In this document: positions 35,862 through 44,955 of the stretch, piece by piece
Numbering within the stretch: position 1 is the first letter of the stretch
Layout: every line of letters begins with the position of its first letter
Assembly (NCBI GenBank): GCA_016869735.1
Contig: VGDL01000001.1
Location: 62,001-126,000, forward strand
Source of the DNA: Alphaproteobacteria bacterium
GTDB lineage: Bacteria > Pseudomonadota > Alphaproteobacteria > Acetobacterales > Acetobacteraceae
Direction: 5' to 3'
DNA length: 64,000 bases
Position numbers and translations under genes: made by a program
Notes under the pieces: generated by a model
Told to the model about the DNA's origin: nothing
The model's input: only the letters and a program-made list of their open reading frames with translations
Databases searched by the model: none

Positions 35862-36737
35862 ATGGCCGCTTACGCCCACCCGGACGCGATTGTCAGCACC
35901 GCATGGCTTGCGGCCAATCTGGGTGATCCCAAGCTCCGCATCTTCGATTGCACCACCTATCTTTTGTATGAGACCGGCACGGGCCGCCCCTATTCCATCA
36001 AAAGCGGGCGAGAGGATTACGATGCTGGCCATATCCCCGGCGCCGGTTTCCTTGATCTGCAGGGCGAGCTTTCCGATCGGTCCGGCCGCTTCAACTTCAC
36101 CATGCCCGCGCCGGATGATCTGGCGGCGCGCCTCGCAGCGCGCGGCATTGGCGATGATACGCGCGTGGCGCTGTATTCCCGCAAGACCCCGCAATGGGCG
36201 ACGCGCGTATGGTGGATGATGCGCGCCATTGGCTTTGACAATGCTGCGATATTGGATGGCGGGATTGATGTCTGGGTGGCGGAAGGCCGCGCGATTGCCA
36301 CGGCTGAAACCCGTTATGCCCCCGCGACTTTACGCGCCAAGCCGCGGCCTGGCTTGTTCGTTGGGCGGGATGAAATGCTGGCCGCGATTGGCGATGGCGG
36401 CGCTTGTTCCATCAATGCGCTGGCGCCTGATCTGCATAGCGGGGAGAACCCGCGCTATGGCCGGCCAGGGCGCATCCCCGGCAGCGTCAATCTGCCGGCG
36501 GCATCCTTGTTTGAAGCGGGCAGCTTCAAGCTGAAGGCGCCGGATCAGGTGGCCGCCGCCTTCGCCGCGATTGGCGCGGATAAGGGGAAGCGCAAGCTGA
36601 TCTATTGCGGTGGCGGCATTGCCGCGACCCTTGATGCCTTTCTGCTGTATCAGCTGGGGCATGAGGATATCGCGGTTTATGATGCCTCAATGAATGAATG
36701 GGCGAAGGATGCCGGCCTTCCGATGGAGGTGGGCTGA
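35862..36737 (+). CDS. sseA: 3-mercaptopyruvate/thiosulfate sulfurtransferase
   Basis: A 291-residue tandem rhodanese. The first domain (about 10-145) contains HIPGAGFLDLQGELSD and lacks a catalytic Cys; the second (about 160-285) has RIPGSVNLPAASLFE and the active loop IYCGGGIAATLDAF with Cys. The CGGGxxA loop resembles mercaptopyruvate sulfurtransferases more than thiosulfate-specific rhodaneses, but specificity is uncertain. AGGAGG is close upstream of the ATG. It is convergent with the WD40-cytochrome gene, two bases apart. Confidence 0.88.
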   Translation: MAAYAHPDAIVSTAWLAANLGDPKLRIFDCTTYLLYETGTGRPYSIKSGREDYDAGHIPGAGFLDLQGELSDRSGRFNFTMPAPDDLAARLAARGIGDDTRVALYSRKTPQWATRVWWMMRAIGFDNAAILDGGIDVWVAEGRAIATAETRYAPATLRAKPRPGLFVGRDEMLAAIGDGGACSINALAPDLHSGENPRYGRPGRIPGSVNLPAASLFEAGSFKLKAPDQVAAAFAAIGADKGKRKLIYCGGGIAATLDAFLLYQLGHEDIAVYDASMNEWAKDAGLPMEVG

Positions 36738-36739
36738 AC

Positions 36740-37996
36740 TTATCGCGTCGCCTGTTCCAAAAACCGCAGCAGCGCCGCCAAATCTTCCGCGTTATCCACG
36801 CGCTGCACCGGCATTTTCGTCCCCGGCGTCACCACATCCGGCCCGCGCGTGAACAGATCACCGATGGTGGCCGCATCCCAGATGATATCCCCGCGCGCCA
36901 AGCGTTCCGAATAGGCATAGCCGGGCAGGGACCCAATGCGCCGGCCAAAAACGCCGTGCAGATGCGGGCCTGCCATTGGGCCGGCATCGGGTGTGAGGGC
37001 ATGGCAGGCGCTGCAGGCGCGAAACACCTGCGCGCCATGGGCATCCAAGCCCTGCGGCAATTCGGTTGCGGCGGGCGCGGCGATGGGGCCAATGGCGCGC
37101 CCGCTGACGGCATTCCAGCGCCGCACTTGCCGATCAGCGCCACCAGTCCAAAGCAAGCGCCCATCTGGTGCGAAGGCCACAGACCAAACGGGCAGGCCGG
37201 GGCCTTCCAGCGTGTGCATCAGGCGCGCTGTCTCCAGCCCCCAGATGGTCACATTGCCGCCAAGGGACGCCACGGCCAGCCGTGCGCCCGTGGCATCAAG
37301 GCTGAGTGCCACGATGGGCCGCGCGCCCGCTTCCACTTCGCGCATGGCGCCATTAGGCGCGATCAGGCGGAGCACACCATCCACACCGCCGGCTGCGAGG
37401 CCGCCATCAGGCAGGGCGACAAGGGCATTCAGCGGCAGGCCAACTTCAGCGATGATCTGGTTGCTGCCATCGGTGGCCCAAAGGCGGATGGTGCCATCAA
37501 AGCCCGCGCTGATTAGCGCGCCATCGGGGCGGAAGGCAACGGCATTAACCTGCCCGCGATGCCCTTCCAGGATTTGTGCGCTGCCATCGGCAAGGTTCCA
37601 GAGCCGCACGGTGCTATCCCAAGCGGCCGAGGCCAGAACCCCGTCTCGTGCCGCAAGCCCCGCGATTTGCCCGGTATGCCCTTCCAGGATTTGCGCGGGC
37701 GCCGCACCAAGCCCTGGCGCCCAAAGAGCAATGCGCCCGCCTTCGCCGGCGCTGGCAATCCGCCCATCGTTCAGCAGGGCCAGCGCATTCACGCTGCCGC
37801 GATGCCAGCGCGCCACCGCACGAGCCTGGCCAGCGCGCACGTCCCACAGGATTACGGCGTGATCGAAGCCGGCAGAGACAAGGTGCTGCCCATCGGGCAG
37901 GGGCAGAACGGCGCGGACCGGGCCTCCATGGCCGGACAAATCCTGCGCCAGCGCGGGGGCGGCGAGCAGCAGGAACACCCAAAAAAGCCGCCGCAT
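36740..37996 (-). CDS. WD40 beta-propeller fused to cytochrome c, exported
   Basis: A 418-residue secreted protein. Residues 1-18 are a signal peptide (MRRLFWVFLLLAAPALAQ). Residues 20-305 hold about seven WD40 blades (e.g. VNAVAFRPDGALISAGFDGT followed by IRLWA; ILEGHTGQIAGLA and ILEGHRGQVNAVA are near repeats). Residues 320-418 are a c-type cytochrome with CSACH (Cys328, Cys331, His332) and a Met ligand in GTKMP. The fold suggests a periplasmic electron carrier docked by the propeller. The ATG overlaps the SDR stop (TGATG), so the two are coupled. Redox partner unknown. Confidence 0.9.
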   Translation of the reverse strand: MRRLFWVFLLLAAPALAQDLSGHGGPVRAVLPLPDGQHLVSAGFDHAVILWDVRAGQARAVARWHRGSVNALALLNDGRIASAGEGGRIALWAPGLGAAPAQILEGHTGQIAGLAARDGVLASAAWDSTVRLWNLADGSAQILEGHRGQVNAVAFRPDGALISAGFDGTIRLWATDGSNQIIAEVGLPLNALVALPDGGLAAGGVDGVLRLIAPNGAMREVEAGARPIVALSLDATGARLAVASLGGNVTIWGLETARLMHTLEGPGLPVWSVAFAPDGRLLWTGGADRQVRRWNAVSGRAIGPIAAPAATELPQGLDAHGAQVFRACSACHALTPDAGPMAGPHLHGVFGRRIGSLPGYAYSERLARGDIIWDAATIGDLFTRGPDVVTPGTKMPVQRVDNAEDLAALLRFLEQATR

Positions 37997-38745
37997 CACA
38001 TCACCACACCGCCGCTGACATGGATGGATTGCCCGGTGATATAGCCGGCGTCCGATGAGGCAAGAAAGGCGATGGCCGCTGCCACGTCATCTGGCGTGCC
38101 GAGGCGCTTTAGTGGAATGCGCGCAATGATTTCCTCCCATTGCGCCGCCGAAAGCGCAGCATGGGCACCGGGGTCTTTTTGCGTATAACCAGGCACCACC
38201 GCATTCACCGTGACCTTCGGCGCCCATTCAATTGCCAGCGCGCGCACCAGCGCTTCCACGGCGGCCTTGGCGGCGGCCGAGGCGGGTAAAATGGTGACAT
38301 CATTGCGAAAAAGATGCGCGACAAAGGAAGAAACCGCGATCAGGCGCGGATCACTTCCCGCCGCCAAATGCGGCGCGGCAGCGCGCGCCAAGCGCAGCAG
38401 GCTGAAGGTGATGGCCTCATGGCTTTTGGCAAAGCCGGCATCGGTCAGCGCGGCGATGGGTGTGCGATCAGCAAAGCCAGCATTGGCGACCAGCACATCC
38501 AAGCCCCCAAGTGCTGTTACCGTTTCCGCGACCAGCCGCGCCGGGGCCTCGGCTTCGGTAAAATCGGCGAAGGCTTCGGTGACTTGTGCGCCCTTGTCTC
38601 GTGCGGCGGCGGCGACCCGCGCCAAGCCTGCGCGATTGGCCCTGGTGTGCAGCAGCAGCGCCACGTCAGGCGCGGCCAAGGCGCGGGCAGAGGCAGCGCC
38701 AATGCCGCTGGCTGCCCCAGTGATCAGAATGCGTCTTGCCGCCAT
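37996..38745 (-). CDS. Short-chain dehydrogenase/reductase family, catalytic Tyr replaced
   Basis: A 249-residue SDR. ILITGAASGIGAASARALA is the cofactor-binding glycine motif, LVANAG (residues 85-90) the structural motif, AVSSFVAH holds the catalytic Ser at about 139, and GYITGQSIHVSGG is the usual C-terminus. At the YxxxK position the sequence is PASAAAKAA: Lys160 is kept but the Tyr is Ser156 (codon TCG). The protein may be an atypical reductase or a non-catalytic paralogue. It lies upstream of, and is coupled to, the WD40-cytochrome gene. Confidence 0.85.
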   Translation of the reverse strand: MAARRILITGAASGIGAASARALAAPDVALLLHTRANRAGLARVAAAARDKGAQVTEAFADFTEAEAPARLVAETVTALGGLDVLVANAGFADRTPIAALTDAGFAKSHEAITFSLLRLARAAAPHLAAGSDPRLIAVSSFVAHLFRNDVTILPASAAAKAAVEALVRALAIEWAPKVTVNAVVPGYTQKDPGAHAALSAAQWEEIIARIPLKRLGTPDDVAAAIAFLASSDAGYITGQSIHVSGGVVM

Positions 38746-38855
38746 GTTCCCGCGCCCTTCCTGTCTCAGTGCAGGATAGGCCAGCGCGGCGGCATTGCCA
38801 GCCCCGCCCGCGCGCCCCATCCTGGACCGAAATCAATCATCCAAGGACATGCCAG

Positions 38856-39866
38856 ATGACACTGACCGTGCTTGAACCGGAAGGGCTCTATCCCGAGACG
38901 GATTTGGAACAACGCATCATGGGGCCACGCGTGCGTATCCTGCAGGGGGCGTGCAAGGCATCCCTCGCGGAATTGCCCGATGAGCTTTGCCAACAGGCGG
39001 AAGGCTTGATGACGCTGAGGATGGCGGTGCCGGCGGATCAGATTGCGCGTTTCCCGAAGCTCAAGGTCGTGATCCGCATGGGGGTGGGGTATGATAGGGT
39101 GGACCGTGCGGCCTGTGCGGCGCGCGGCATCAAGGTCTGCAATGTGCCGGATTATGGCACGCAGGAAGTGGCGGAATTCGCGGTGCTGATGGCGCTTGGC
39201 CTGCGGCGCGGTTTGACGCTCTATCACGACACACAACGCGGCCCGACGCCCGCGAAATGGGCGGTGATGCCACACCCGGCAGTGCGCCGGCAGGAAGTGC
39301 AGACCTTCGGTATTCTGGGCCTCGGGCGCATCGGCACGGCAGCGGCCCTGCGCGCCAAGGCGCTTGGCTATCGCGTGGTGTTTTATGACCCGGCTTTGCC
39401 GAATGGATCAGACCGCGCCATTGGCGTCACGCGCTGCCGCACGATGGATGAAATGCTGGCGCAGGCTGATGTGCTTTCCATCCATTGCCCGCTAACCCGC
39501 AAAACGCGGGGTTTGATTGGGGAGCGTGAATTGCGCCTGCTCCCCAAGGATGCCGTGGTGGTGAATACGGCGCGCGGCCCCATTCTGGATATTGATGCGC
39601 TTGAACGCGTGTTGCGCGATGGGCATGTGGCGGCTGCGGGGCTGGATGTGATCCCGGTCGAACCGCCAGTGGAGCCGGTGCCTTCGCTGCTGCAAGCCTA
39701 TCGCAACAAGGAAGAATGGTTGACTGGCCGGCTGATCATCACGCCGCATATCGCCTTCCATACGCCGCAGGCCTGGGATGATATCCGCTTGAAAAGTGCC
39801 GAGACCATGCGCGATGTGCTGGTGGAAGGCTTGAACACCAATGTCATCCCGCCTGAATCGGATTGA
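38856..39866 (+). CDS. D-2-hydroxyacid dehydrogenase family (CtBP-like)
   Basis: A 336-residue NAD-dependent dehydrogenase. IRMGVGYDRVDRAACAARGI and VPDYGTQEVAEFAVLMALGL are in the substrate domain; FGILGLGRIGTAAALRAKAL is the nucleotide-binding motif. The catalytic triad is seen as Arg in VVNTARGPILD, Glu in DVIPVEPPVEP and His in ITPHIAFH. Sequence style is that of C-terminal-binding-protein-like or glycerate/phosphonate dehydrogenases; substrate unknown. Start at 38856 gives a normal length. Confidence 0.88.
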   Translation: MTLTVLEPEGLYPETDLEQRIMGPRVRILQGACKASLAELPDELCQQAEGLMTLRMAVPADQIARFPKLKVVIRMGVGYDRVDRAACAARGIKVCNVPDYGTQEVAEFAVLMALGLRRGLTLYHDTQRGPTPAKWAVMPHPAVRRQEVQTFGILGLGRIGTAAALRAKALGYRVVFYDPALPNGSDRAIGVTRCRTMDEMLAQADVLSIHCPLTRKTRGLIGERELRLLPKDAVVVNTARGPILDIDALERVLRDGHVAAAGLDVIPVEPPVEPVPSLLQAYRNKEEWLTGRLIITPHIAFHTPQAWDDIRLKSAETMRDVLVEGLNTNVIPPESD

Positions 39867-39930
39867 CAAGGCGGGCTGATTTTTGCCCGGCGCGGCGCTA
39901 TAAGGGCGACAAGAACACAGGGGGTTTCCG

Positions 39931-40974
39931 ATGAATAGACGCACCATGCTGGCCGCGCCCTTGGCCGCGCCATTGCTCGCCGCCGCCGCCACCGCCCAAG
40001 CCCAGGCGGCGTTGGTGACCGAGGAATTCATGATCCCCGCTGGCGATGCGGGGATTGAGTTGTTTTTGCGGAACAAGCGCCCGGAAAACCTGACGAATTT
40101 TACCCCGGCGCGAACCGTTCTGTTTGTGCATGGCGCGACCTATCCGGCGCATACGGCCTTTGACCTGCCCTTGGGTGGGCTTTCCTGGATGGATTACATC
40201 GCGGGCCAAGGGTTTGACGTTTGGTGCCTGGACATTCGCGGCTATGGCCGCAGCACCCGCCCGCCGGAAATGAGCCAGCCGCCCGAGGCCAATCCACCCA
40301 TCGTGCGGGGTGAGACAGCTGTGAAGGATATCGGCACAGCTGCCGCCTTCATCCGCGAAAGGCGCAATGTGGCGAAGCTCGTGCATATCGGCTGGTCCTG
40401 GGGCAGCACGCTGATGGGCCGTTTCGCCGCCGATAACCCGGCGCTGGTGGAGCGCCTCGTGCTTTTCGCGCCGCCTTGGCTGCGGGATGGGCCGAGCCTG
40501 GCAGCCGGGGCGGCACCTGCCACACTTGGCGCTTATCGGACCGTAACGCAGGCGCAGGCGCGGGAACGCTGGATGGCCGGCGTGCCGGAAGGCAAGCGTG
40601 CGGCCCTGATCCCGCCTGGCTGGTTTGAACATTGGGCGGGGCTGACCTGGGCAACCGATCCGGAAGGCATGCGGCGCAATCCGCAGACGCTGCGGGCGCC
40701 GAATGGCGTGCTGCTGGATAGCCGGGAATATGCGCAAGCCGGCCGGCCCTTCTGGGACCCGGCCAAGGTCACGGCACCCACGCTGCTGGTGGTGGCGGAA
40801 TGGGACCGCGATACACCACCCAGCATGGCACTCGCGATTTTCCCGCTGCTGACGAATAGCCCCGGCAAGCGGCTGGTGGTGCTGGGGGAAGGCACGCATA
40901 CGATTATCATGGAACGCAATCGCGGTGCGCTGTTTCAGGCGGTGCAGAGCTTCCTGGCCGAAGCGGCGGCCTGA
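39931..40974 (+). CDS. Exported alpha/beta hydrolase
   Basis: A 347-residue alpha/beta hydrolase with signal sequence MNRRTMLAAPLAAPLLAAAA (a twin-arginine is present). TVLFVHGATYPAH gives the oxyanion-hole HG, VHIGWSWGSTLMGRFAA the nucleophile elbow G-W-S-W-G, VVAEWDRDTPP the Asp and GEGTHTIIMER the His. No close family can be named; ester or lactone hydrolysis in the periplasm is likely. It is monocistronic, with glpX starting 60 bases later. Confidence 0.85.
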   Translation: MNRRTMLAAPLAAPLLAAAATAQAQAALVTEEFMIPAGDAGIELFLRNKRPENLTNFTPARTVLFVHGATYPAHTAFDLPLGGLSWMDYIAGQGFDVWCLDIRGYGRSTRPPEMSQPPEANPPIVRGETAVKDIGTAAAFIRERRNVAKLVHIGWSWGSTLMGRFAADNPALVERLVLFAPPWLRDGPSLAAGAAPATLGAYRTVTQAQARERWMAGVPEGKRAALIPPGWFEHWAGLTWATDPEGMRRNPQTLRAPNGVLLDSREYAQAGRPFWDPAKVTAPTLLVVAEWDRDTPPSMALAIFPLLTNSPGKRLVVLGEGTHTIIMERNRGALFQAVQSFLAEAAA

Positions 40975-41034
40975 CGCCCCATTGCGGGCCACCCCATGCT
41001 AAGAACCGCGTAATCGATTCGGAGAATTCATCAA

Positions 41035-42045
41035 ATGTCCAGAACCGCCCTCGCCCCCGGCATGGTTGTTGATCGCAACCTGGCGCTTGAACTGGTGCGC
41101 GTCACTGAAGCGGCGGCACTCGCGGCCTCCCGCTGGATTGGCCGGGGTGACAAGAACGCCGCCGATGGCGCTGCGGTGGAAGCCATGCGGAAAGCCTTTG
41201 ACACTGTCGCCATCACCGGCACGGTAGTGATTGGCGAGGGCGAGATGGATGAAGCGCCGATGCTCTATATCGGCGAAAAAGTAGGCCTCTACGCCAGGAC
41301 CGGCGGTGGGCCGGAAGTAGATATCGCGGTGGACCCGCTGGAGGGCACTTCCATCACCGCCAAGGGCGGGCCGAATGCGATTGCGACTGTGGCGCTGGCG
41401 GAAAAGGGCGGCTTTTTGCACGCGCCGGATATCTACATGGACAAGCTCGCGGTCGGGCCTGGGTTGCCGGACGGCATTGTGGATTTGGATGCGAAGCCTG
41501 AGGAAAACCTCCGCGAATTGGCGCGCGCCAAGAAATGCGACATTGGCGATCTGATGGTCTGCACGCTGGATCGTGACCGGCATAAGGACATGATCCGCGC
41601 CTGCCGCGCTGCCGGCGCGCGCATTATGCTGCTGGGTGATGGCGATGTTTCGGGCGTGATTGCTGTGAGCCAACCCGAAGCGGGCGTGGATATCTATATG
41701 GGCTCGGGCGGGGCGCCGGAAGGTGTGCTGGCGGCGGCGGCCTTGCGCTGCATTGGTGGGCAGATGCAAGGCCGGCTGATGTTCGAAAATGAAGAACAAA
41801 TCGCGCGCGCCCGTGCCATGGGCATTACCGATCCCAATCGCAAATACAGTGTCGAGGAAATGGCCAAGGGCGATGTGATGTTCGCGGCCACAGGTGTGAC
41901 AAGTGGCGCCATGCTGCGCGGCGTGCGGCGCTTTGCGGGCGGGGCCTATACGCATTCCATCGTCATGCGGTCCAAATCCGGCACGGTGCGCTATGTGGAA
42001 GGGCATCATAATTTCGCGCGCAAGCCCAGCGCCTTTATCGCTTGA
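41035..42045 (+). CDS. glpX: Fructose-1,6-bisphosphatase class II
   Basis: A 336-residue GlpX enzyme for gluconeogenesis. VIGEGEMDEAPMLYIGEKVG and VDIAVDPLEGTSITAKGG contain the Li-sensitive phosphatase metal ligands; LLGDGDVSGVIAV, YMGSGGAPEGVLAAAALRC and the C-terminal RFAGGAYTHSIVMRSKSGTV are family signatures. recJ follows 18 bases later on the same strand. Confidence 0.96.
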   Translation: MSRTALAPGMVVDRNLALELVRVTEAAALAASRWIGRGDKNAADGAAVEAMRKAFDTVAITGTVVIGEGEMDEAPMLYIGEKVGLYARTGGGPEVDIAVDPLEGTSITAKGGPNAIATVALAEKGGFLHAPDIYMDKLAVGPGLPDGIVDLDAKPEENLRELARAKKCDIGDLMVCTLDRDRHKDMIRACRAAGARIMLLGDGDVSGVIAVSQPEAGVDIYMGSGGAPEGVLAAAALRCIGGQMQGRLMFENEEQIARARAMGITDPNRKYSVEEMAKGDVMFAATGVTSGAMLRGVRRFAGGAYTHSIVMRSKSGTVRYVEGHHNFARKPSAFIA

Positions 42046-42063
42046 TCAGGGCGCGTCTATTTC

Positions 42064-43845
42064 ATGGGTGACAGCGCGCTGACCGGGCCCGTATTGGGTG
42101 TCACGCGCAGCCTGACCGGGCGCAGCTGGCAATGGCGCGCGGGCGATGCGCGGATTGGGCTTGGCATCGCGCAGCGTTTGGAATTGCCTGAGATGCTGGG
42201 GCGCTTGCTCGCGGCGCGCGGCATTGGCCTTGATGATGCGGCGGATTTTCTGGAACCCAAGCTGCGCGCGCTCATGCCGGACCCGGCGCGCCTGGCCGAT
42301 ATGGAAGCGGCAGCAGATCGCATCGCGGTTGCGGTGCGCTGCGGTGAGCATGTCGCGGTCTTTGGCGATTATGATGTGGATGGCGCCTGCGCTGGCGCGC
42401 TGATGACGCGGTTTTTGCGTGATCTGGGCTGCCAAGTGACAGCTTACGTGCCGGATCGCATCAAGGAAGGCTATGGGCCGAATGCGCCGGCCATTGCGGC
42501 ACTTTGTGATGCCGGCGCTTCGCTGATCATTTGCGTGGATTGCGGTATTGCCGCCGCTGCCGCCTTGGCCGCCGCCGAAGGCCGCGCTGATGTTGTGGTG
42601 CTGGATCATCACAAGGCTGAAGGCGTGCTGCCGGCGGTATTGGCCGTGGTCAATCCCAACCGCTTGGATTGCCCATCGGGTTTGCGGCATATCTGTGCCG
42701 CTGCGGTGGCGTTTCTGGCGGCAACGGCAAGCTTGCGCGTGTTGCGCCGCGCGGGATGGTTCACGCGCCGGCAAGAACCCGATCTGCTCGCGCTGCTCGA
42801 TATCGTTGCACTGGCGACAGTGTGCGATGTCATGCCACTCACGGGGTTCAATCGCGCCTTGGTGGCGCAAGGGCTGAAGGTATTGGGCAAGCGCGGGCGG
42901 ATTGGCCTGGCGGCGTTGCTGGATGTCGCGGGGCAGAAGGATATGCCAAGCGCGCATACGCTCGGCTTCATGTTGGGGCCGCGCATCAATGCCTCTGGCC
43001 GCATTGCGGAAGCGGATTTGGGCTTGCGGCTCTTGCTGTCCGAAGATGCGATTGAAGCGCGCGCCATGGCAGAAAAATTGGATGAGGTGAATAAGCGCCG
43101 GCAGGAAGTGGAAGGCGATATCCTGGGTGCCGCAATCGCCATGGCGGAAGCGCAAGTCAAGGCTGGCCATGCCGTGCTGCTGGTGGCGGCCGAGGGCTGG
43201 CACCCCGGCGTGGTTGGCATTGTCGCTGGGCGCGTCAAGGAAAAATTCAATCGCCCCGCTTGTGTTGCGGGTATTGCGGGTGGCATTGCCAAGGGATCTG
43301 GCCGTTCTGTCACGGGCATTGATCTTGGGGCAGCGATCATTGCCGCGCGGGAAGCGGGTTTGCTGGAAACCGGCGGCGGGCATCCCATGGCGGCGGGCTT
43401 TTCCTATAACGCCGCGAAGGGCGAAGCCTTCCACGCCTTTTTGGAAACCCGCCTGGCCCATGCCGCGCACCTGCCGAGTGCCGCGGATTTATTGGTGGAA
43501 GGCGCCATCACCGTGCCGGCCGCGACAACAGCGCTGGCGCAGGATATCGGGCGCCTCGCCCCTTTTGGTGCAGGCAATGAGGAGCCGATTTTCGCCCTCG
43601 CCCGCGCACGCGTGGTGCGCGCAGATCGTATCGGCAAGGAAGGCGCGACCATCCGCGCCTTTGTGGAAGGCGAAGGCGGCGGGCGGCTCAAGACCATTTG
43701 CTTTCGCGCCAAGGACGGACCCTTGGCTGAGGCTTTGCTTTCACCGGATCGTACGCCATTGCATTTATGCGGGCATCTGCGGGCAGAAAGCTGGAATGGC
43801 GATGTCAGCGCTGGGTTTCAGATTGTGGATGCGGCGCGGGTTTAA
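42064..43845 (+). CDS. recJ: Single-stranded-DNA-specific 5'-3' exonuclease RecJ
   Basis: A 593-residue RecJ. The DHH-family motifs are in order: VAVFGDYDVDGACAGALMTR, IICVDCGIAAA, VVVLDHHKAEGVLPAVLAVV, CAAAVAFLAA, and the DHHA1 domain RSVTGIDLGAAIIAAREAGL with ETGGGHPMAAGFS. It degrades ssDNA in recombination and mismatch repair. The order glpX-recJ recurs in related genomes. Confidence 0.95.
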   Translation: MGDSALTGPVLGVTRSLTGRSWQWRAGDARIGLGIAQRLELPEMLGRLLAARGIGLDDAADFLEPKLRALMPDPARLADMEAAADRIAVAVRCGEHVAVFGDYDVDGACAGALMTRFLRDLGCQVTAYVPDRIKEGYGPNAPAIAALCDAGASLIICVDCGIAAAAALAAAEGRADVVVLDHHKAEGVLPAVLAVVNPNRLDCPSGLRHICAAAVAFLAATASLRVLRRAGWFTRRQEPDLLALLDIVALATVCDVMPLTGFNRALVAQGLKVLGKRGRIGLAALLDVAGQKDMPSAHTLGFMLGPRINASGRIAEADLGLRLLLSEDAIEARAMAEKLDEVNKRRQEVEGDILGAAIAMAEAQVKAGHAVLLVAAEGWHPGVVGIVAGRVKEKFNRPACVAGIAGGIAKGSGRSVTGIDLGAAIIAAREAGLLETGGGHPMAAGFSYNAAKGEAFHAFLETRLAHAAHLPSAADLLVEGAITVPAATTALAQDIGRLAPFGAGNEEPIFALARARVVRADRIGKEGATIRAFVEGEGGGRLKTICFRAKDGPLAEALLSPDRTPLHLCGHLRAESWNGDVSAGFQIVDAARV

Positions 43846-43855
43846 TCAGTGATCT

Positions 43856-44932
43856 TCAATGCTGCGGCCAGATGATCGGCGGCAGGCGCGTCAGCGGGAT
43901 TTGTGCCGCGCTCATCACACCATTTTGCAGGCTGATCGGAATTTCCGCGACAGGCGGGCCGCCATTTTCCGGGCGCCGCGTCAGCAATGCGACCGCGAAT
44001 TTGGTCCCATCCAAAGCGCGCCGCTGAATAAGGCCAGACCGCGCCAGGCTATCCAGCGCCGCATTCGGGTTTGTCACGGAAAGCGTGCCTGCCAAGGCCG
44101 GCTGCAAAGCGGCATCAAGCTGCGCGGAAAGCCGCATCCCGGCATCCAAATCCCCCCAGGACAGGCGCAAATGGCGCACATCAAGCTTACCCTCCGAAGC
44201 CTGCCAGGCGTCCAATTGCTCACGCAGGCTTGGCAGCGCCAGAAGATTGCCATGCACCGCGCCATCAAATTCAAACCGCGCTAGCCGCAGGCCAAAAGCA
44301 GTTAGCGCTGGCGTGCCGAGCCAAGCCTGGGGCAGGGTGGTATCCTCGGCGGCGAATTGCAGCGTGAAGGTGGCTTCCGCCATGCGCGCCCAATTCGCAT
44401 CCATGCCGATCCGCTGAATGGCCAGATTGCCATCCGGGGTCTGCGCCACCATGCCTTGCAGCAGCGCATTGGCCCGGCGCGGCGGCTGCCCTGCTTCCAG
44501 CGGTAGCAGGGCGATGAAGCGTTCGGTGGTGAAGGGGATGCGCGTGGCGCCAAGCCTGAGCGCCTGTGGGCCGGTTGCTTCCAGCCGCAGCGCATCGGGC
44601 AAGGGGAGCGGCGTGGCAAGCGTGAGCGTCTGAACTTCCCATCCCATGCCCTGGCCAGAGGTCTCATCCCCAGGTGTTTCGATCGCAAGGCGCGGAATGG
44701 TCAGCCGTGCGGCAAAGGGCCAGCCGCCACGTTCCGGGATATCGTGATTGATGCTCCAGCCCTGGGCACGATGCTTGATCACCCAATCGCTGAAACCCTC
44801 GGCCAGCGCCCCCGTGGTCCAGCGCCACAGCAGGCTTTGGCCGGCCACCAGTGCGGCCAGCAGGATCAAGACACCAAATAGGATGCGCCCAAGAATTGGC
44901 GCGCGGCTGGACGGGGCTTGCTTGGCGTTCAT
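43856..44932 (-). CDS. DUF2125 family protein
   Basis: A 358-residue protein with one N-terminal membrane anchor (ILFGVLILLAALVAGQSLLW) and a periplasmic beta-rich remainder starting WRWTTGALAEGFSDWVIKHR. The motif RGGWPFAARLTIP followed by alternating strands is the alphaproteobacterial DUF2125 pattern; function unknown, plausibly envelope-associated. The start at 44932 follows the fit of the membrane anchor. It is convergent with recJ and divergent from the cyclotransferase. Confidence 0.82.
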   Translation of the reverse strand: MNAKQAPSSRAPILGRILFGVLILLAALVAGQSLLWRWTTGALAEGFSDWVIKHRAQGWSINHDIPERGGWPFAARLTIPRLAIETPGDETSGQGMGWEVQTLTLATPLPLPDALRLEATGPQALRLGATRIPFTTERFIALLPLEAGQPPRRANALLQGMVAQTPDGNLAIQRIGMDANWARMAEATFTLQFAAEDTTLPQAWLGTPALTAFGLRLARFEFDGAVHGNLLALPSLREQLDAWQASEGKLDVRHLRLSWGDLDAGMRLSAQLDAALQPALAGTLSVTNPNAALDSLARSGLIQRRALDGTKFAVALLTRRPENGGPPVAEIPISLQNGVMSAAQIPLTRLPPIIWPQH

Positions 44933-44955
44933 GCTGGGCGCCGATATAGCGAAGA

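Noticed and set aside
42046-43470. 474-residue minus-strand frame over recJ
   Set aside because: His/Arg/Gln-rich antisense shadow of recJ codon usage.
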